Shown here one piece after another: positions 17,515-26,458 of a DNA stretch of 64,000 nt. How positions within the stretch are numbered: position 1 is the stretch's first letter; each line of letters opens with the position of its first letter. The translations under genes and the position numbers were made by a program. Location: contig CAJMPY010000005.1 in the NCBI GenBank assembly GCA_905215385.1, forward strand, positions 39,748-103,747, in the 5' to 3' direction. This stretch comes from an uncultured bacterium. GTDB lineage: Bacteria; Actinomycetota; Coriobacteriia; Coriobacteriales; Coriobacteriaceae. The notes under the pieces are model-generated. The model was not told where the DNA came from. It saw only the letters and a program-made list of their open reading frames with translations, and made no database searches.

Positions 17515-19842
17515 TTAGGCGGAAACTGCGGCGGAAGCAGTGTTGGTCTCGTCCTCGTCGGTCCATGCATGCTTGGGCATGGGACGGAAGATCTGGAAGA
17601 GCATCGCAGCCAGCAGCACGATGGCCACAACCGTCCAGATACCAAACTGTCCAAGAACAAGCAGGTTATAGAACTGGTTGATGAACAGGCCGATGACCCA
17701 AGCAAAGGCACACTCGTAGCCGATGGCAATCGCGGTCCACTTACCGGAGTTCATCTGGTTACGGATGGTGCCGATAGCGGCAAAGCACGGAGCGCACAGC
17801 AGGTTGAAGGCACCAAAGGCGACGCAAGCGCCCATGGTCGGGAACATAGCCGCAAACGCGGTCCACAGGCTCGGGTCGGTCTCGCCGGCGTCGGCAACGG
17901 ACAGCAGCGAGCCGGCGGTGGCGACAACGTTCTCCTTGGCAACGAGACCCGAGACGGTCAGTGCGGTGGCCTGCCAGGTGCTAAAGCCGAGCGGGGCGAA
18001 GATCCAAGCGACCAGGTTGCCGAACATGGCAAGCACGGAGTAATCCATGAACTCCTCGGGGATGCCCTCCATGGAAGGCAGGTAGCCAAAGGCGCCGTTG
18101 TAGCTACCAAAGTTGGAGAGGAACCAAACGACGACGGTGGACGCAAAGATGACCGTGCCGGCCTTCTTGATAAAGGCGAAGCAGCGCTCCCACACGTGCA
18201 GCGCCCAAGAGCGGATCGCCGGGAAGTGGTAGGCAGGAAGCTCCATAACAAACGGCGTCGGGCGGCCGGCGAAGAGCTTGGTCTTCTTGAGCATGAGGCC
18301 CGAGGCAATGACGGCAAAGACGCCCAGGAAGTAGAAGAGCGGGCTGATCCACGCAGCAGTGGTAGAAGAGTCGCCAATGATGGAACCCATAAGCAGGGCG
18401 ATGATCGGCAGCTTGGCGCCGCAAGGGATGAACGTGGTGGTCATGACCGTCATGCGGCGGTCCTTCTCGTTCTCGATGGTCTTGGTAGCCATGACGCCGG
18501 GGACGCCGCAGCCCGAGGACACGAGCATGGGGATAAAGGACTTACCGGACAGGCCAAAGCGGCGGAACACGCGGTCCATGATGAAGGCGACGCGGGCCAT
18601 GTAACCGCAGTCCTCCAAGAAAGACAGCATCACAAAGAGCAGGAACATCTGCGGGACGAAGCCCATGATGGCGCCGATGCCAGCCACGATGCCGTCGCAG
18701 ACCAGCGAATCGACGAGGCCACCGTCCTCGGTACCGCCCGCCACGAGAGCGTCATGCACCGCGGTGGTGATACCCGGGACATAGGGGCCGTACTGTGCTG
18801 GGTCGACCGAGTCGGCGTTGTCGCCCGCAGCCTCAACAGCTGCGTCATAGGCGTCGCGACCCTGACCGAGCACGTACCAGCCGTCGGTGCCGAAGAGCTG
18901 GTCGTTGGTGAAGTCGGTCACCGTACCGCCCAGGGTGGAAACGGCGATGTAGTACACGCAGAACATGATGACCACGAAGATCGGCAGGCCCAGGATACGG
19001 TTGGTAACCACGCGGTCGATCTTCTCGGAGGTGCTCATCTTGGCCGGAGCCTTGGTCAGGCACTCGTCGATGATGTGGGCGATCACGCCATAGCGCTCGC
19101 CGGTGATGATGGACTCGGCATCGTCGTCGCAATCCTGCTCGCACTGGGCGACCAACTGCTCCACGCGAGCGGCCTTCTCCTTGGTGAGGTTGATGAGCTT
19201 GCAGGCGTCCGCGTCGCGCTCAAACAGCTTGACAGCGTAGTAGCGACGCTTGTTGGCGGGAACGCTCGCCGGCAGGTTGTTCTCGATGTGGTCCAGAACG
19301 TCCTCGATGGAGGAATCGAACTTGTGCTCCGGCACCTGGCCCTTGGAAGCAGCGGACTTCTTGACCTGCTCGAACAGCTCGTTGATACCCTTGTTCTTAA
19401 GGGCCGAGATCATCATGACCGGGCAGCCGAGCTTCTTGGAAAGCTTGTCCGTGTCGATCTTGTCGCCGTTTTTCTCCACGAGGTCGGCCATGTTGAGGGC
19501 CACGACCACGGGTAGGCCGGTCTCGATGACCTGAAGTGCCAGGTACAGATTGCGCTCAAGGTTGGTCGCGTCGACAACCTGGACGACCACATCGGGCTCG
19601 CCGCTCATGAGGTAATCGCGCGAGCACTGCTCCTCGGGGCTGTAGGGGGAAAGCGAGTAGATGCCGGGGAGGTCCGTAATCGTAACGCTCTTGTCGCTCA
19701 GGAGCTTGGCTTCCTTTTTCTCAACCGTGACGCCGGGCCAGTTGCCAACGTAGCCGTTGGCGCCGGTGATCAGGTTGAAAAGCGTGGTCTTGCCGCAGTT
19801 GGGGTTACCCGCCAGCGCGACATGGATCTGAGAATCCGCCAT
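17515..19842 (-). CDS. feoB: Ferrous iron transporter B (GTPase-permease)
   Basis: Protein of 775 residues. The N-terminal G domain shows G1 GNPNCGKTT, G3 DLPGIYSLSPYSPEEQ and G4 NMAD; a helical GDI-like spacer follows, then the polytopic membrane domain with the gate motif SSGCGVPG and FIPCGAKLPI. It imports Fe2+ across the cytoplasmic membrane. AAGAAGGA precedes the ATG. A 123-bp space separates it from feoA and contains a GC-rich hairpin (19863-19888) and a palindrome resembling an iron-regulator box, so feoB may have an extra promoter. Confidence 0.97.
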   Translation of the reverse strand: MADSQIHVALAGNPNCGKTTLFNLITGANGYVGNWPGVTVEKKEAKLLSDKSVTITDLPGIYSLSPYSPEEQCSRDYLMSGEPDVVVQVVDATNLERNLYLALQVIETGLPVVVALNMADLVEKNGDKIDTDKLSKKLGCPVMMISALKNKGINELFEQVKKSAASKGQVPEHKFDSSIEDVLDHIENNLPASVPANKRRYYAVKLFERDADACKLINLTKEKAARVEQLVAQCEQDCDDDAESIITGERYGVIAHIIDECLTKAPAKMSTSEKIDRVVTNRILGLPIFVVIMFCVYYIAVSTLGGTVTDFTNDQLFGTDGWYVLGQGRDAYDAAVEAAGDNADSVDPAQYGPYVPGITTAVHDALVAGGTEDGGLVDSLVCDGIVAGIGAIMGFVPQMFLLFVMLSFLEDCGYMARVAFIMDRVFRRFGLSGKSFIPMLVSSGCGVPGVMATKTIENEKDRRMTVMTTTFIPCGAKLPIIALLMGSIIGDSSTTAAWISPLFYFLGVFAVIASGLMLKKTKLFAGRPTPFVMELPAYHFPAIRSWALHVWERCFAFIKKAGTVIFASTVVVWFLSNFGSYNGAFGYLPSMEGIPEEFMDYSVLAMFGNLVAWIFAPLGFSTWQATALTVSGLVAKENVVATAGSLLSVADAGETDPSLWTAFAAMFPTMGACVAFGAFNLLCAPCFAAIGTIRNQMNSGKWTAIAIGYECAFAWVIGLFINQFYNLLVLGQFGIWTVVAIVLLAAMLFQIFRPMPKHAWTDEDETNTASAAVSA

Positions 19843-19917
19843 TCAATCCTTCTTCCTTGTATGCCCGCGCTGCTTTCTCCGCGCGGGCTGGATATTGTGC
19901 TTCAACGTTGCTGCATT

Positions 19918-19937
19918 AAGTTAGAAAAACCTAACTT
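19918..19937. promoter_or_regulatory. Palindrome between feoA and feoB, candidate iron-regulator box
   Basis: AAGTTAG-6 bp-CTAACTT is a perfect 7-bp inverted repeat 80 bp upstream of feoB. It resembles DtxR/IdeR boxes, which carry TTAG/CTAA half-sites. Related TTAACC half-sites occur upstream of the first feoA gene. Confidence 0.45.
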
Positions 19938-19965
19938 TATCTGCAGAAATATGTGCCACCGGCCC

Positions 19966-20187
19966 TTACTGGACCTCGACGACGGCAGCCTCCTCCTTGC
20001 GGATGGAGAGCTCGTAGCCACGCACGTTGATCTCGACCGGATCTCCGAGCGGTGCAACCTTTACGACCTTGAACGAAGTGCCCTTGATGAGCCCCAGGTC
20101 CATAAGGTGGCGGCGCAGTGCACCCTCACCGTGAAGCTTGACGATGGTGGAGCTCTCGCCCACCTTAACGTCACCCAACGTCTTCAT
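19966..20187 (-). CDS. feoA: FeoA domain protein (second of two)
   Basis: A 73-residue SH3-like FeoA protein. Typical signatures are RRHLMDLGLIKGTSFKVV and PVEINVRGYELSIRKEEA. FeoA interacts with FeoB and is needed for ferrous-iron uptake. It lies 37 bp after another feoA-like gene and upstream of feoB on the same strand, so the three are probably one operon. Confidence 0.93.
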   Translation of the reverse strand: MKTLGDVKVGESSTIVKLHGEGALRRHLMDLGLIKGTSFKVVKVAPLGDPVEINVRGYELSIRKEEAAVVEVQ

Positions 20188-20224
20188 TTACTTGTCCCCC
20201 TTTCGGTTTTTTAAATGCTGCGGA

Positions 20225-20467
20225 CTAACTGACGGTCATGATGTGCATGGCAACCTTGGAATCGATACCAAAGCGTGCGCCCAGCACCGTGACGATGATA
20301 TTGGCGCCACTCGAGCTCACCACGTGAATTTCGCTGCCCTCGACAAAGCCGAGGTCCTTGAGGTGGTGCTTCATATCCTCATTGCCCTTTACACGAGACA
20401 CGCGCACGGTTTCGCCCGCTTTTACCATCGAAAGCGGCATTGCCGGCATCTGCGGTCCGCAAGACAT
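20225..20467 (-). CDS. FeoA domain protein (first of two)
   Basis: An 80-residue FeoA-like protein with the core MKHHLKDLGFVEGSEIHVV and TVLGARFGIDSKVA. An N-terminal extension, MSCGPQMPAMPLSMVKAGE, contains a Cys that other FeoA proteins usually lack. It is the promoter-proximal gene of the feo operon, with palindromic candidate operators just upstream. Two FeoA paralogues in series occur in other anaerobes; the division of labour is unknown. Confidence 0.88.
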   Translation of the reverse strand: MSCGPQMPAMPLSMVKAGETVRVSRVKGNEDMKHHLKDLGFVEGSEIHVVSSSGANIIVTVLGARFGIDSKVAMHIMTVS

Positions 20468-20509
20468 GAGTGGCTCCTAACGTCAGTTCGTCCTCAACAT
20501 CGACGCGGT

Positions 20510-20563
20510 AAAAGTTAACCACATCTATGTTCGCTTTAGTAAACTAGCACGTGGTTAACTTTT
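20510..20563. promoter_or_regulatory. Paired inverted GTTAAC sites upstream of the feo operon
   Basis: AAAAGTTAACCAC (20510-20522) and its exact inverse (20551-20563) are separated by 28 bp, about 45-95 bp upstream of the first feo gene. Each arm holds the hexamer palindrome GTTAAC. The spacing and position suit two operator half-sites or two dimers of an iron-sensing repressor. The arm sequence resembles the 19918 palindrome. Confidence 0.5.
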
Positions 20564-20605
20564 TGGAAAGGGTCCCCATTTAGATTCCGAAAAAGTTTCC
20601 TATAC

Positions 20606-20646
20606 GAAACAAAAAGGCGCGGCAAAGAGCTGTCCTTTGCCGCGCC
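20606..20646 (-). terminator. Terminator of the HPr gene
   Basis: Perfect 12-bp stem (20616-20627 with 20635-20646), 7-nt loop, followed on the minus strand by TTTTTGTTTCG, 10 nt after the HPr stop. Confidence 0.9.
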
Positions 20647-20655
20647 CTGTCATGC

Positions 20656-20904
20656 TTAGAGCGAGAGGTTTCTGATCGACGTGACGCAGGAAGCCTCGTC
20701 TACGCCCGAAATGCGGAAGATGATGTCCTCGCCGCACTCGCCGTAGAGAGCCATGAGCCCCATTACATCGCGGCCGTCGGTATGGCGATCGCCGATGCTG
20801 ACCGATACGTTGCTACGATGCTTGGCAATTATGTCATAGAGCAGCGCAACCGGGCGGGCATGCAGTCCCAACGGATCTTTAATCGTCTTTGTAAACTCGA
20901 CCAT
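20656..20904 (-). CDS. HPr-like phosphocarrier protein with Asp at the Ser46 position
   Basis: An 82-residue HPr. The phosphorylatable His15 is present in DPLGLHARPVALL. The regulatory site that in Gram-positive HPr carries Ser46 (KSIMGVM) reads RDVMGLM, so Asp occupies position 46. HPr passes phosphate from enzyme I to sugar-specific PTS enzymes; HPr kinase normally modifies Ser46 for catabolite control. GGAGGGG precedes the ATG at 20904; the open frame begins at 20949. It stands alone, not beside ptsI. Asp46 may mimic the phosphorylated form or simply mark a lineage without HPr kinase; the sequence cannot tell. Confidence 0.9.
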   Translation of the reverse strand: MVEFTKTIKDPLGLHARPVALLYDIIAKHRSNVSVSIGDRHTDGRDVMGLMALYGECGEDIIFRISGVDEASCVTSIRNLSL

Positions 20905-20996
20905 GTCCCCTCCCACGGCATCGCACATTCGGCCGGCAAACCCAGCCACGTGGTAGTTATTGTAGCGTTAGATGCTTGTCGAGAGCTCCTCTGAAC

Positions 20997-21226
20997 ACCT
21001 CGTGGGCAAAAAGTGGCAAATATGAGTACTGTCACCAATTTAGTAGCAGCAAAATCGAGAGCAAATTGCCTACTTTGAGCGATTCGAAGAGGTTGAAAGC
21101 CGTCAAACGCCCTTTAAAGGGGGTTATATAAATTGATTTTGAGCCCGTTTTTGCTCAGAACAGGCCGAATAATATGACACCTCTTTTGCAACAGTACTCA
21201 TATTTGGCATTTTTTGACCACGGGGT
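20997..21226. mobile_element. MITE-like element with long terminal inverted repeats
   Basis: Positions 21001-21032 and 21191-21222 are inverted copies of 32 bp with three mismatches; similarity reaches about 36 bp (20997 and 21226). The 158-bp interior is AT-rich compared with the surroundings and has no credible gene. A target-site duplication is not clear. This size, inverted ends and lack of a transposase fit a non-autonomous element. It fills most of the 419-bp gene-free stretch between the HPr gene and the permease. Confidence 0.6.
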
Positions 21227-21244
21227 CCAAAACCATGCCCCAAA

Positions 21245-21274
21245 ACACAAAGGGGGGCCTCGTAAGGCCCCTCC
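21245..21274 (-). terminator. Terminator of the APC permease gene
   Basis: A GGGGCC/GGCCCC-type stem-loop around 21252-21273, followed on the minus strand by TTTGTGTTTTGG, about 50 nt after the permease stop. Confidence 0.65.
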
Positions 21275-21323
21275 TTAGGAAAGGGAATCGATTTATTCCA
21301 CAGCCGTAGATTAATCCTAGCCG

Positions 21324-22787
21324 CTACTCCATCATGTCGAGGACGGAGGGGCGCAGCTCGCTCTCGGCGGCCTCGGGATCGGTCTCGCGCAGGCGGTTGA
21401 TATAGCGGTTGTACCACATCACGGCAAGGCCCAGGAAGACAACCACACCGCCAACGTTGTAGACCAGCGTCAGCCACAGCGGCTGATCGAGCGGGATGGT
21501 GCCGCAGACAAGCACAAAGCAGAAGACCACAAGCAGGAATGCGGCAACGACCAGACCAAAGCTGCGCGAGCCCATGCGGAAGTCACGGGGAGCGGCGTCG
21601 AAGTTCTTGCGCAGCATAAAGTAGGCAAGCAGGATCAGCAGCGGCGGGAGCAGAGCAGTGGCAGCCGTCATGTTGGTGACGATCATGAGCAGGTCGTCGA
21701 GGTTACCAGATCCCAAGGCCGGGATGATCAGGATGGGGACGACGATGGCGAACTGCAGCCAAGCGGCGCGGGCGGGAATGCCGTGCTCGTTAAGCTCGAC
21801 GATCTTGCTACCAAAGACGCCCTTGGGGATCTCGGTGAAGAAGACCTTGATGGGAGCAGAGGTCCACATCATGAGGGAGCCCAGCGTGGCAGCGAGAAGG
21901 ATCAGGCCAATGACGCGCGTGGACACTTCCATGGGAATGCCAAAGTGGGCAAAGACAGCGCCGAATACGTCGAAGATACCGGTGGAGATGGCAACACCGC
22001 CCTCGGGAATGAACAGGTTGACCAGCAGCGAAGCACCTGCGTACAGAAGGCCGATGGTCAGGCCGGCGATAACGACGGTGCGCACGAAGGCCTTGACGCC
22101 GCCCTTAAGGTCGTTAAGGAACACGCCGACAGACTCAGCGCCGCCAACGCCCTGGATGATCCAGGCAAGCGTACCGAAGAAGCCCCACATAGTTGCGAAG
22201 TTGCTCATGTCGGGAGCCATGTTAGCGGGGGTAGGAGCCGTAGCGAACTCGACGCCGCCAAAGGCAGCAGCCAGGGACAGCAAGATGAACACGGCAGTCA
22301 GGCCGAGAGCCGCGGTCGAGCCGAAGGAGGAAATGGAGCCGATCCACTTAGCGCCCTTGGTCGAAACCCACGTGGCGATAGCAAAGACGACGATCTCGAT
22401 AATGGTGATCCACAGCTGCGAGAGCTCGGCATTGGCACCAAAGAACACGTAGCTCGCGTAAATGATGACGTTGGGCAGGACGGACGCAAAGTAGAACAGG
22501 TTAACGAACCAGTAGCTAAATGCCGTCAGGAACGCCCAGCGACCACCCATCGAGGTCTTAACCCATGCGTACACGCCAGACTCGGAGTCCCTGTTGAGGC
22601 CGACGAACTCAGCGGTAACCAGGGTATAGGGGACAAAGTACAAAAGCGTGGCGAAGAAGAACGACGGCGCAGCTGCCAAGCCGATGGCCGCGTTGTTGTT
22701 GATGATGTTCTTGATACCGAACACGGCGGCGACCGTCATGCCCAGCAGAGCGAACGAACCGATCGTTCCTCGTTTTTCAGAGCTCAT
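21324..22787 (-). CDS. APC-superfamily amino acid permease
   Basis: Protein of 487 residues with about twelve hydrophobic helices. The APC hallmark regions are visible: GTIGSFALLGMTVAAVFGIK at the N-terminus (helix 1 with its unwound Gly segment) and a cytoplasmic signature near GGVKAFVRTVVIAGLTIG. Overall it resembles the glutamate/GABA antiporter and YjeM-type branch, but the substrate cannot be assigned. ATG 22787 follows GGGAGGG; the frame's first Met at 22799 is less well placed. It is a single gene with its own terminator. Confidence 0.85.
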   Translation of the reverse strand: MSSEKRGTIGSFALLGMTVAAVFGIKNIINNNAAIGLAAAPSFFFATLLYFVPYTLVTAEFVGLNRDSESGVYAWVKTSMGGRWAFLTAFSYWFVNLFYFASVLPNVIIYASYVFFGANAELSQLWITIIEIVVFAIATWVSTKGAKWIGSISSFGSTAALGLTAVFILLSLAAAFGGVEFATAPTPANMAPDMSNFATMWGFFGTLAWIIQGVGGAESVGVFLNDLKGGVKAFVRTVVIAGLTIGLLYAGASLLVNLFIPEGGVAISTGIFDVFGAVFAHFGIPMEVSTRVIGLILLAATLGSLMMWTSAPIKVFFTEIPKGVFGSKIVELNEHGIPARAAWLQFAIVVPILIIPALGSGNLDDLLMIVTNMTAATALLPPLLILLAYFMLRKNFDAAPRDFRMGSRSFGLVVAAFLLVVFCFVLVCGTIPLDQPLWLTLVYNVGGVVVFLGLAVMWYNRYINRLRETDPEAAESELRPSVLDMME

Positions 22788-22940
22788 AAGCCCTCCCAAT
22801 CATCCGTTATATCTCATCTAAAACCGTCCGGACTGCAAGCGCAATCGTGGACGGCGCACCTGCTAAGGGGAATGGGGAAAAGGGAGTCAACAAAGCCATC
22901 CCCCTTAACGGCGCGAAGCAAACGTCCAAACGGACGAATA

Positions 22941-23396
22941 CTACTTGTTGGGGAAGGAATAACCTTCAACCGTCACGTGCAGTACCACGACGCGGGGATC
23001 CGCGGCATCGGCCACGACACGGTAGGCCTCGTCGATCTCGACGACGGCAACGCCGCCGGCGGGAATCGTCACGGTCTCCCCCGTACCCTCAAAGCGCTCG
23101 CGATCGTCGATATCGCTGTAGGCGCGCGTGCGGGTAAGATCCGTCTTGGAAGCCACCTCGACAGTCAGGTCGCCGTCGAGCGGGGCGAGCACGGCATGGT
23201 AGCGCCGGTGACCGACCAGATCGGCGGTAACTGCCTCGTGGGCGTTCACCCACCAGTACACCAACGAGTCGCCGATGGAGTACGCCACATCGTGCTGCAG
23301 TTCAGAAACGCCGTCGAGCGCCTGACCGGTACGCATCCACTTCTTGACAGACTTCATCTGAGCGTCGAAATCGGCGCGCGAGTTAAAGACATGCAT
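22941..23396 (-). CDS. ebgC: Beta-galactosidase small subunit (EbgC/YhcH family)
   Basis: A 151-residue cupin-type protein of the YhcH/YjgK/YiaL family. Near the C-terminus it has the metal/sugar-binding pattern (VTIPAGGVAVVEIDEAYRV and HVTVEGYSFPNK). In E. coli EbgC pairs with EbgA to give full beta-galactosidase activity. The ATG lies 3 nt after the ebgA stop, with AAGGAGG inside the end of ebgA, so the two are co-translated. About 140 bp downstream there is only an imperfect hairpin (22864-22909). Confidence 0.9.
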   Translation of the reverse strand: MHVFNSRADFDAQMKSVKKWMRTGQALDGVSELQHDVAYSIGDSLVYWWVNAHEAVTADLVGHRRYHAVLAPLDGDLTVEVASKTDLTRTRAYSDIDDRERFEGTGETVTIPAGGVAVVEIDEAYRVVADAADPRVVVLHVTVEGYSFPNK

Positions 23397-23399
23397 GAC

Positions 23400-26300
23400 T
23401 TATGCCTCCTTAATGGGTGCCAGCGCCTGAGCCAGATCGGCAGACGTCAGCGGTCGCAGGGACACCTCAAAGCTGAAGCTCTCAAAACGGGTGCGGTAGG
23501 AATCGAGCACCTCGGAACCCCAAGAGTTCGAACCAAGGCCGAGCAGCTGGTCGTTGATATTGACCGTAACCGTGTCGCCCTTGACAAGGTCGTAGACGTG
23601 CTTGGCGTTATCGATGGCCTCGCAGCTATAGGGCCATGCCGAGAACGAGAACGGGTTGGAAGCGGCGTCGCTCGGACGCGTCACGACCAGACCGTCACCG
23701 TGGCTAGAGCGCAGGGCGACCCAACGGGTGCCCTCGCGGTTAGCGCAATCCTGAGGCATAACGTAGGGCGTGAACATGTCGTCGACCGTAGTGCGGTAAT
23801 GACCGACCGGGTTGGCGCGCAGCGAGTCCGGATAGTTCTCGCCCGGGCCGTGGCCATACCACTCGACGGCACGATCGCAACCGGGGACCTCGAAGGAGAT
23901 GCCGATGCGCGGGATGATATCCGAGTAATCGCCGTAGGGCTCGCCGGAAACCTTGAGGTCGACGCGACCGCTCGGAAGCACGGTGTAGACGAGCTCGACG
24001 CGCATGCCGAACGCGCGGACGGGAGGAGCGATACGTTGGCTCACGGTAACGACGACCGCATTGCCGTCCTGCTTCCAAGAAACCTTGCGGGTAGACGTCT
24101 GCATCACATCGATGAAGTTGTCCTTCCACAGGGAGTCATACTCCTGGGCGTGGTTATCGACGAGCGGATGCCAAAAACCAACCTGGGGACCAGAGGCCAT
24201 TACGTCGCGGCCGGATGCCTTCCACTCGCTCACGGTACCGTTGACTTTGCTGAAGGTCAGCTCGCCGTTGAGGGAGTGGATGCGGATCTCCTGCTCGGTC
24301 TCCTCAACCGTAAGCTCAGGACGAGCGGGGGCTACGATGGCCGGCGCCGGATGGTTTGCGATGGCAAACTGGCTAGCGCCCAGCTGGAACATCGGCTCGC
24401 ACCAGACGTGAGCGGCCATGGTGTAGGCGCGCACGGTCAGCAGGGTCTCGCCCACTGCGGCCTCGCGAATCACCAGCGGCAGCTGGACGGACTCGCCGGG
24501 GGCAACCGCGCCGGGCATGAGCGTCTTGCGGCAGACCACGTCGCCGTCCACCAGGGTCTCGGCCGACAGGCAGACATCCTCGAGGGTGGTGAACCAACGC
24601 TTGTTGGTGACGGTCAGCTCGCCTGCCTCGGCGTCATAAGCCATGCGGACCGGGCAGATGACCTGGCCGTACTCGGTAAGGCCCGGGCTCGGCTGCTGCC
24701 AGGGGAACACCATGCCATCGATGCAGAAGTTGCTGTTGTTGGGGTAATCGCCGTTGTCGCCACCATACATATCGTAGGCAACGCCGTCCTCGGTCACAGC
24801 AGCCAAACCGTGGTCGCACCATTCCCAGATAAACTGGCCTTGGATGCAATCCCAGCGATCGAAGACCTCCTGGTACTCGGACAGGCCTCCGGGACCGTTG
24901 CCCATGGAGTGACCGTACTCGCAGTTGATGCGCGGCTTGGGGAACGGATGCTCACCAAAGTCGTTCATCTGCGAAACACGGGAGTACATCGTGGAAATGA
25001 CGTCGACGGTATCGGCGTTGCGGTCCTCCTCGTAATGGACCGGACGATCATCGAGCTCGTGAGCCTTGGCGTACATCGCGCGGATGTTGCAGCCATAGCC
25101 GCTCTCGTTGCCCATCGACCACATAATGATGCAGGCATGGTTGCGTTCCTGCATCACCAGGCGCTCAATGCGGTCGACGTAGGCCGGCTCCCATGCCGGG
25201 TCGTCGGTGACCAGGGCGATATTGCCGATATTCTCGAAGCCGTGGCTCTCCATATCGGTCTCGGCGACCAGCATGATGCCATACTCATCGCACAGCTCGT
25301 AGAAGCGCGGGTCATTGGCATAGTGAGAGGTGCGCACCGCGTTTATGTTGTGCCGCTTCATGAGCTCCAGGTCGCGGCGCATGCGATCGAGGCCCACGGC
25401 GCGACCCTTGTGATCGTCGTGATCGTGGCGGTTGACGCCATGCATCTTAAAGTAAGTGCCGTTGAGGTAGATATGATTGCCCTCGACCGTCACCTCGGCA
25501 AGTCCCTGGCGATGCGGAACGTACTCGCTGACCTCGTCGCCGTCGTAGACCTCAAACGTAAGGTCATAGAGGAAGGGGTCCTCGGGGTTCCAGAAGTGGG
25601 CATCGGCAACGCTGCACTCGGCATGGCCATCGACGCACTCGCCCGTAGCGACCACGTTCTCGCCATCGCTGAGCGTAAACACGACGCGGGAAGCGCCCTC
25701 GGCCACCGTATCGAGCGTGATCAGAGCGGCATCGCCCTCGCGGTGCGTGCGGAACCTAAAGTCGACCAGGTGCGCGGCGGGACGCTGCATAAGGTACACA
25801 TCGCGGAAGATGCCCGAGGCCCACCACATGTCCTGATCCTCGATATAGCTGCCATCGCTGTACTGCAGGACCTTGACCGCAAACAGGTTGTCGCCCTCGA
25901 CGAGCGCGTCGGTCACGTCGAACTCGGCAGACAGGCGCGAGCCCTTGGTCATGCCGATAAACTGACCGTTGACGTACAGCTCACCATAGCTCTCGATGCC
26001 GTCAAAGCGAATGATCTCGCGAGCGCCGGCAGGCACGGCGGGAAGGTTGACGATGCGCTGGTAGACGCCCGTGGGGTCGTCGGAGGGAACGAACGGCTGA
26101 TCCACCGGGAACGGGAAACCCTCGTCGGTGTAGGCAAGGTTGCCATAGCCATCCACCTGCCACAGGTGCGGAACCTCCACGTGATCCCACTCGGGCTCGT
26201 ACGTAGAGAGCTCCTCGTTGGAAACGGCAGCAGGCCCCTCAAAGAGGCGGAACTGCCACGAGCCGGACAGCTGGACAAACCCGCGCGACAGCTCGCGGCT

Positions 26301-26408
26301 GTACGTAGCGGCGAGATCGGCGGTCTCGTAACCCATAAAGTACGCATGGGGTGCCAGGCGGTTCCTGTGGGTGAGCGCTTGGTTTTCCCAATCGTTAATG
26401 GCGTCCAT
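23400..26408 (-). CDS. ebgA: Beta-galactosidase large subunit, GH2
   Basis: Protein of 1002 residues in the LacZ/EbgA order: jelly-roll sugar-binding domain, two immunoglobulin-like domains around a TIM barrel, and a C-terminal beta-sandwich. Catalytic acid/base Glu is in MWSMGNESGYG and the nucleophile Glu in QFIWEWCDHG; HGVNRHDHD is the metal-binding region. It hydrolyses lactose or other beta-galactosides in the cytosol; no signal peptide is present. It forms an operon with ebgC and is controlled by the divergent LacI-type gene through three operators. No dedicated sugar transporter is adjacent. Confidence 0.95.
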   Translation of the reverse strand: MDAINDWENQALTHRNRLAPHAYFMGYETADLAATYSRELSRGFVQLSGSWQFRLFEGPAAVSNEELSTYEPEWDHVEVPHLWQVDGYGNLAYTDEGFPFPVDQPFVPSDDPTGVYQRIVNLPAVPAGAREIIRFDGIESYGELYVNGQFIGMTKGSRLSAEFDVTDALVEGDNLFAVKVLQYSDGSYIEDQDMWWASGIFRDVYLMQRPAAHLVDFRFRTHREGDAALITLDTVAEGASRVVFTLSDGENVVATGECVDGHAECSVADAHFWNPEDPFLYDLTFEVYDGDEVSEYVPHRQGLAEVTVEGNHIYLNGTYFKMHGVNRHDHDDHKGRAVGLDRMRRDLELMKRHNINAVRTSHYANDPRFYELCDEYGIMLVAETDMESHGFENIGNIALVTDDPAWEPAYVDRIERLVMQERNHACIIMWSMGNESGYGCNIRAMYAKAHELDDRPVHYEEDRNADTVDVISTMYSRVSQMNDFGEHPFPKPRINCEYGHSMGNGPGGLSEYQEVFDRWDCIQGQFIWEWCDHGLAAVTEDGVAYDMYGGDNGDYPNNSNFCIDGMVFPWQQPSPGLTEYGQVICPVRMAYDAEAGELTVTNKRWFTTLEDVCLSAETLVDGDVVCRKTLMPGAVAPGESVQLPLVIREAAVGETLLTVRAYTMAAHVWCEPMFQLGASQFAIANHPAPAIVAPARPELTVEETEQEIRIHSLNGELTFSKVNGTVSEWKASGRDVMASGPQVGFWHPLVDNHAQEYDSLWKDNFIDVMQTSTRKVSWKQDGNAVVVTVSQRIAPPVRAFGMRVELVYTVLPSGRVDLKVSGEPYGDYSDIIPRIGISFEVPGCDRAVEWYGHGPGENYPDSLRANPVGHYRTTVDDMFTPYVMPQDCANREGTRWVALRSSHGDGLVVTRPSDAASNPFSFSAWPYSCEAIDNAKHVYDLVKGDTVTVNINDQLLGLGSNSWGSEVLDSYRTRFESFSFEVSLRPLTSADLAQALAPIKEA

Positions 26409-26441
26409 GGTGATGCTCCTTCGTCATCGTAGTGATTCTTG

Positions 26442-26455
26442 TGCAACCGGTTGTC
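26442..26455. promoter_or_regulatory. LacI-type operator O1
   Basis: TGCAACCGGTTGTC, a near-perfect LacI/GalR-family palindrome with the central CCGG, lies 34 bp upstream of ebgA and just downstream of the candidate -10 element. Confidence 0.85.
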
Positions 26456-26458
26456 CTT

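Noticed and set aside
21783..26432. 1549-codon plus-strand open frame
   Set aside because: It runs antisense across the permease gene, the element-free spacer and both ebg genes, with no recognisable domain and no ribosome-binding site; the minus-strand genes have clear homologous motifs and account for the region.
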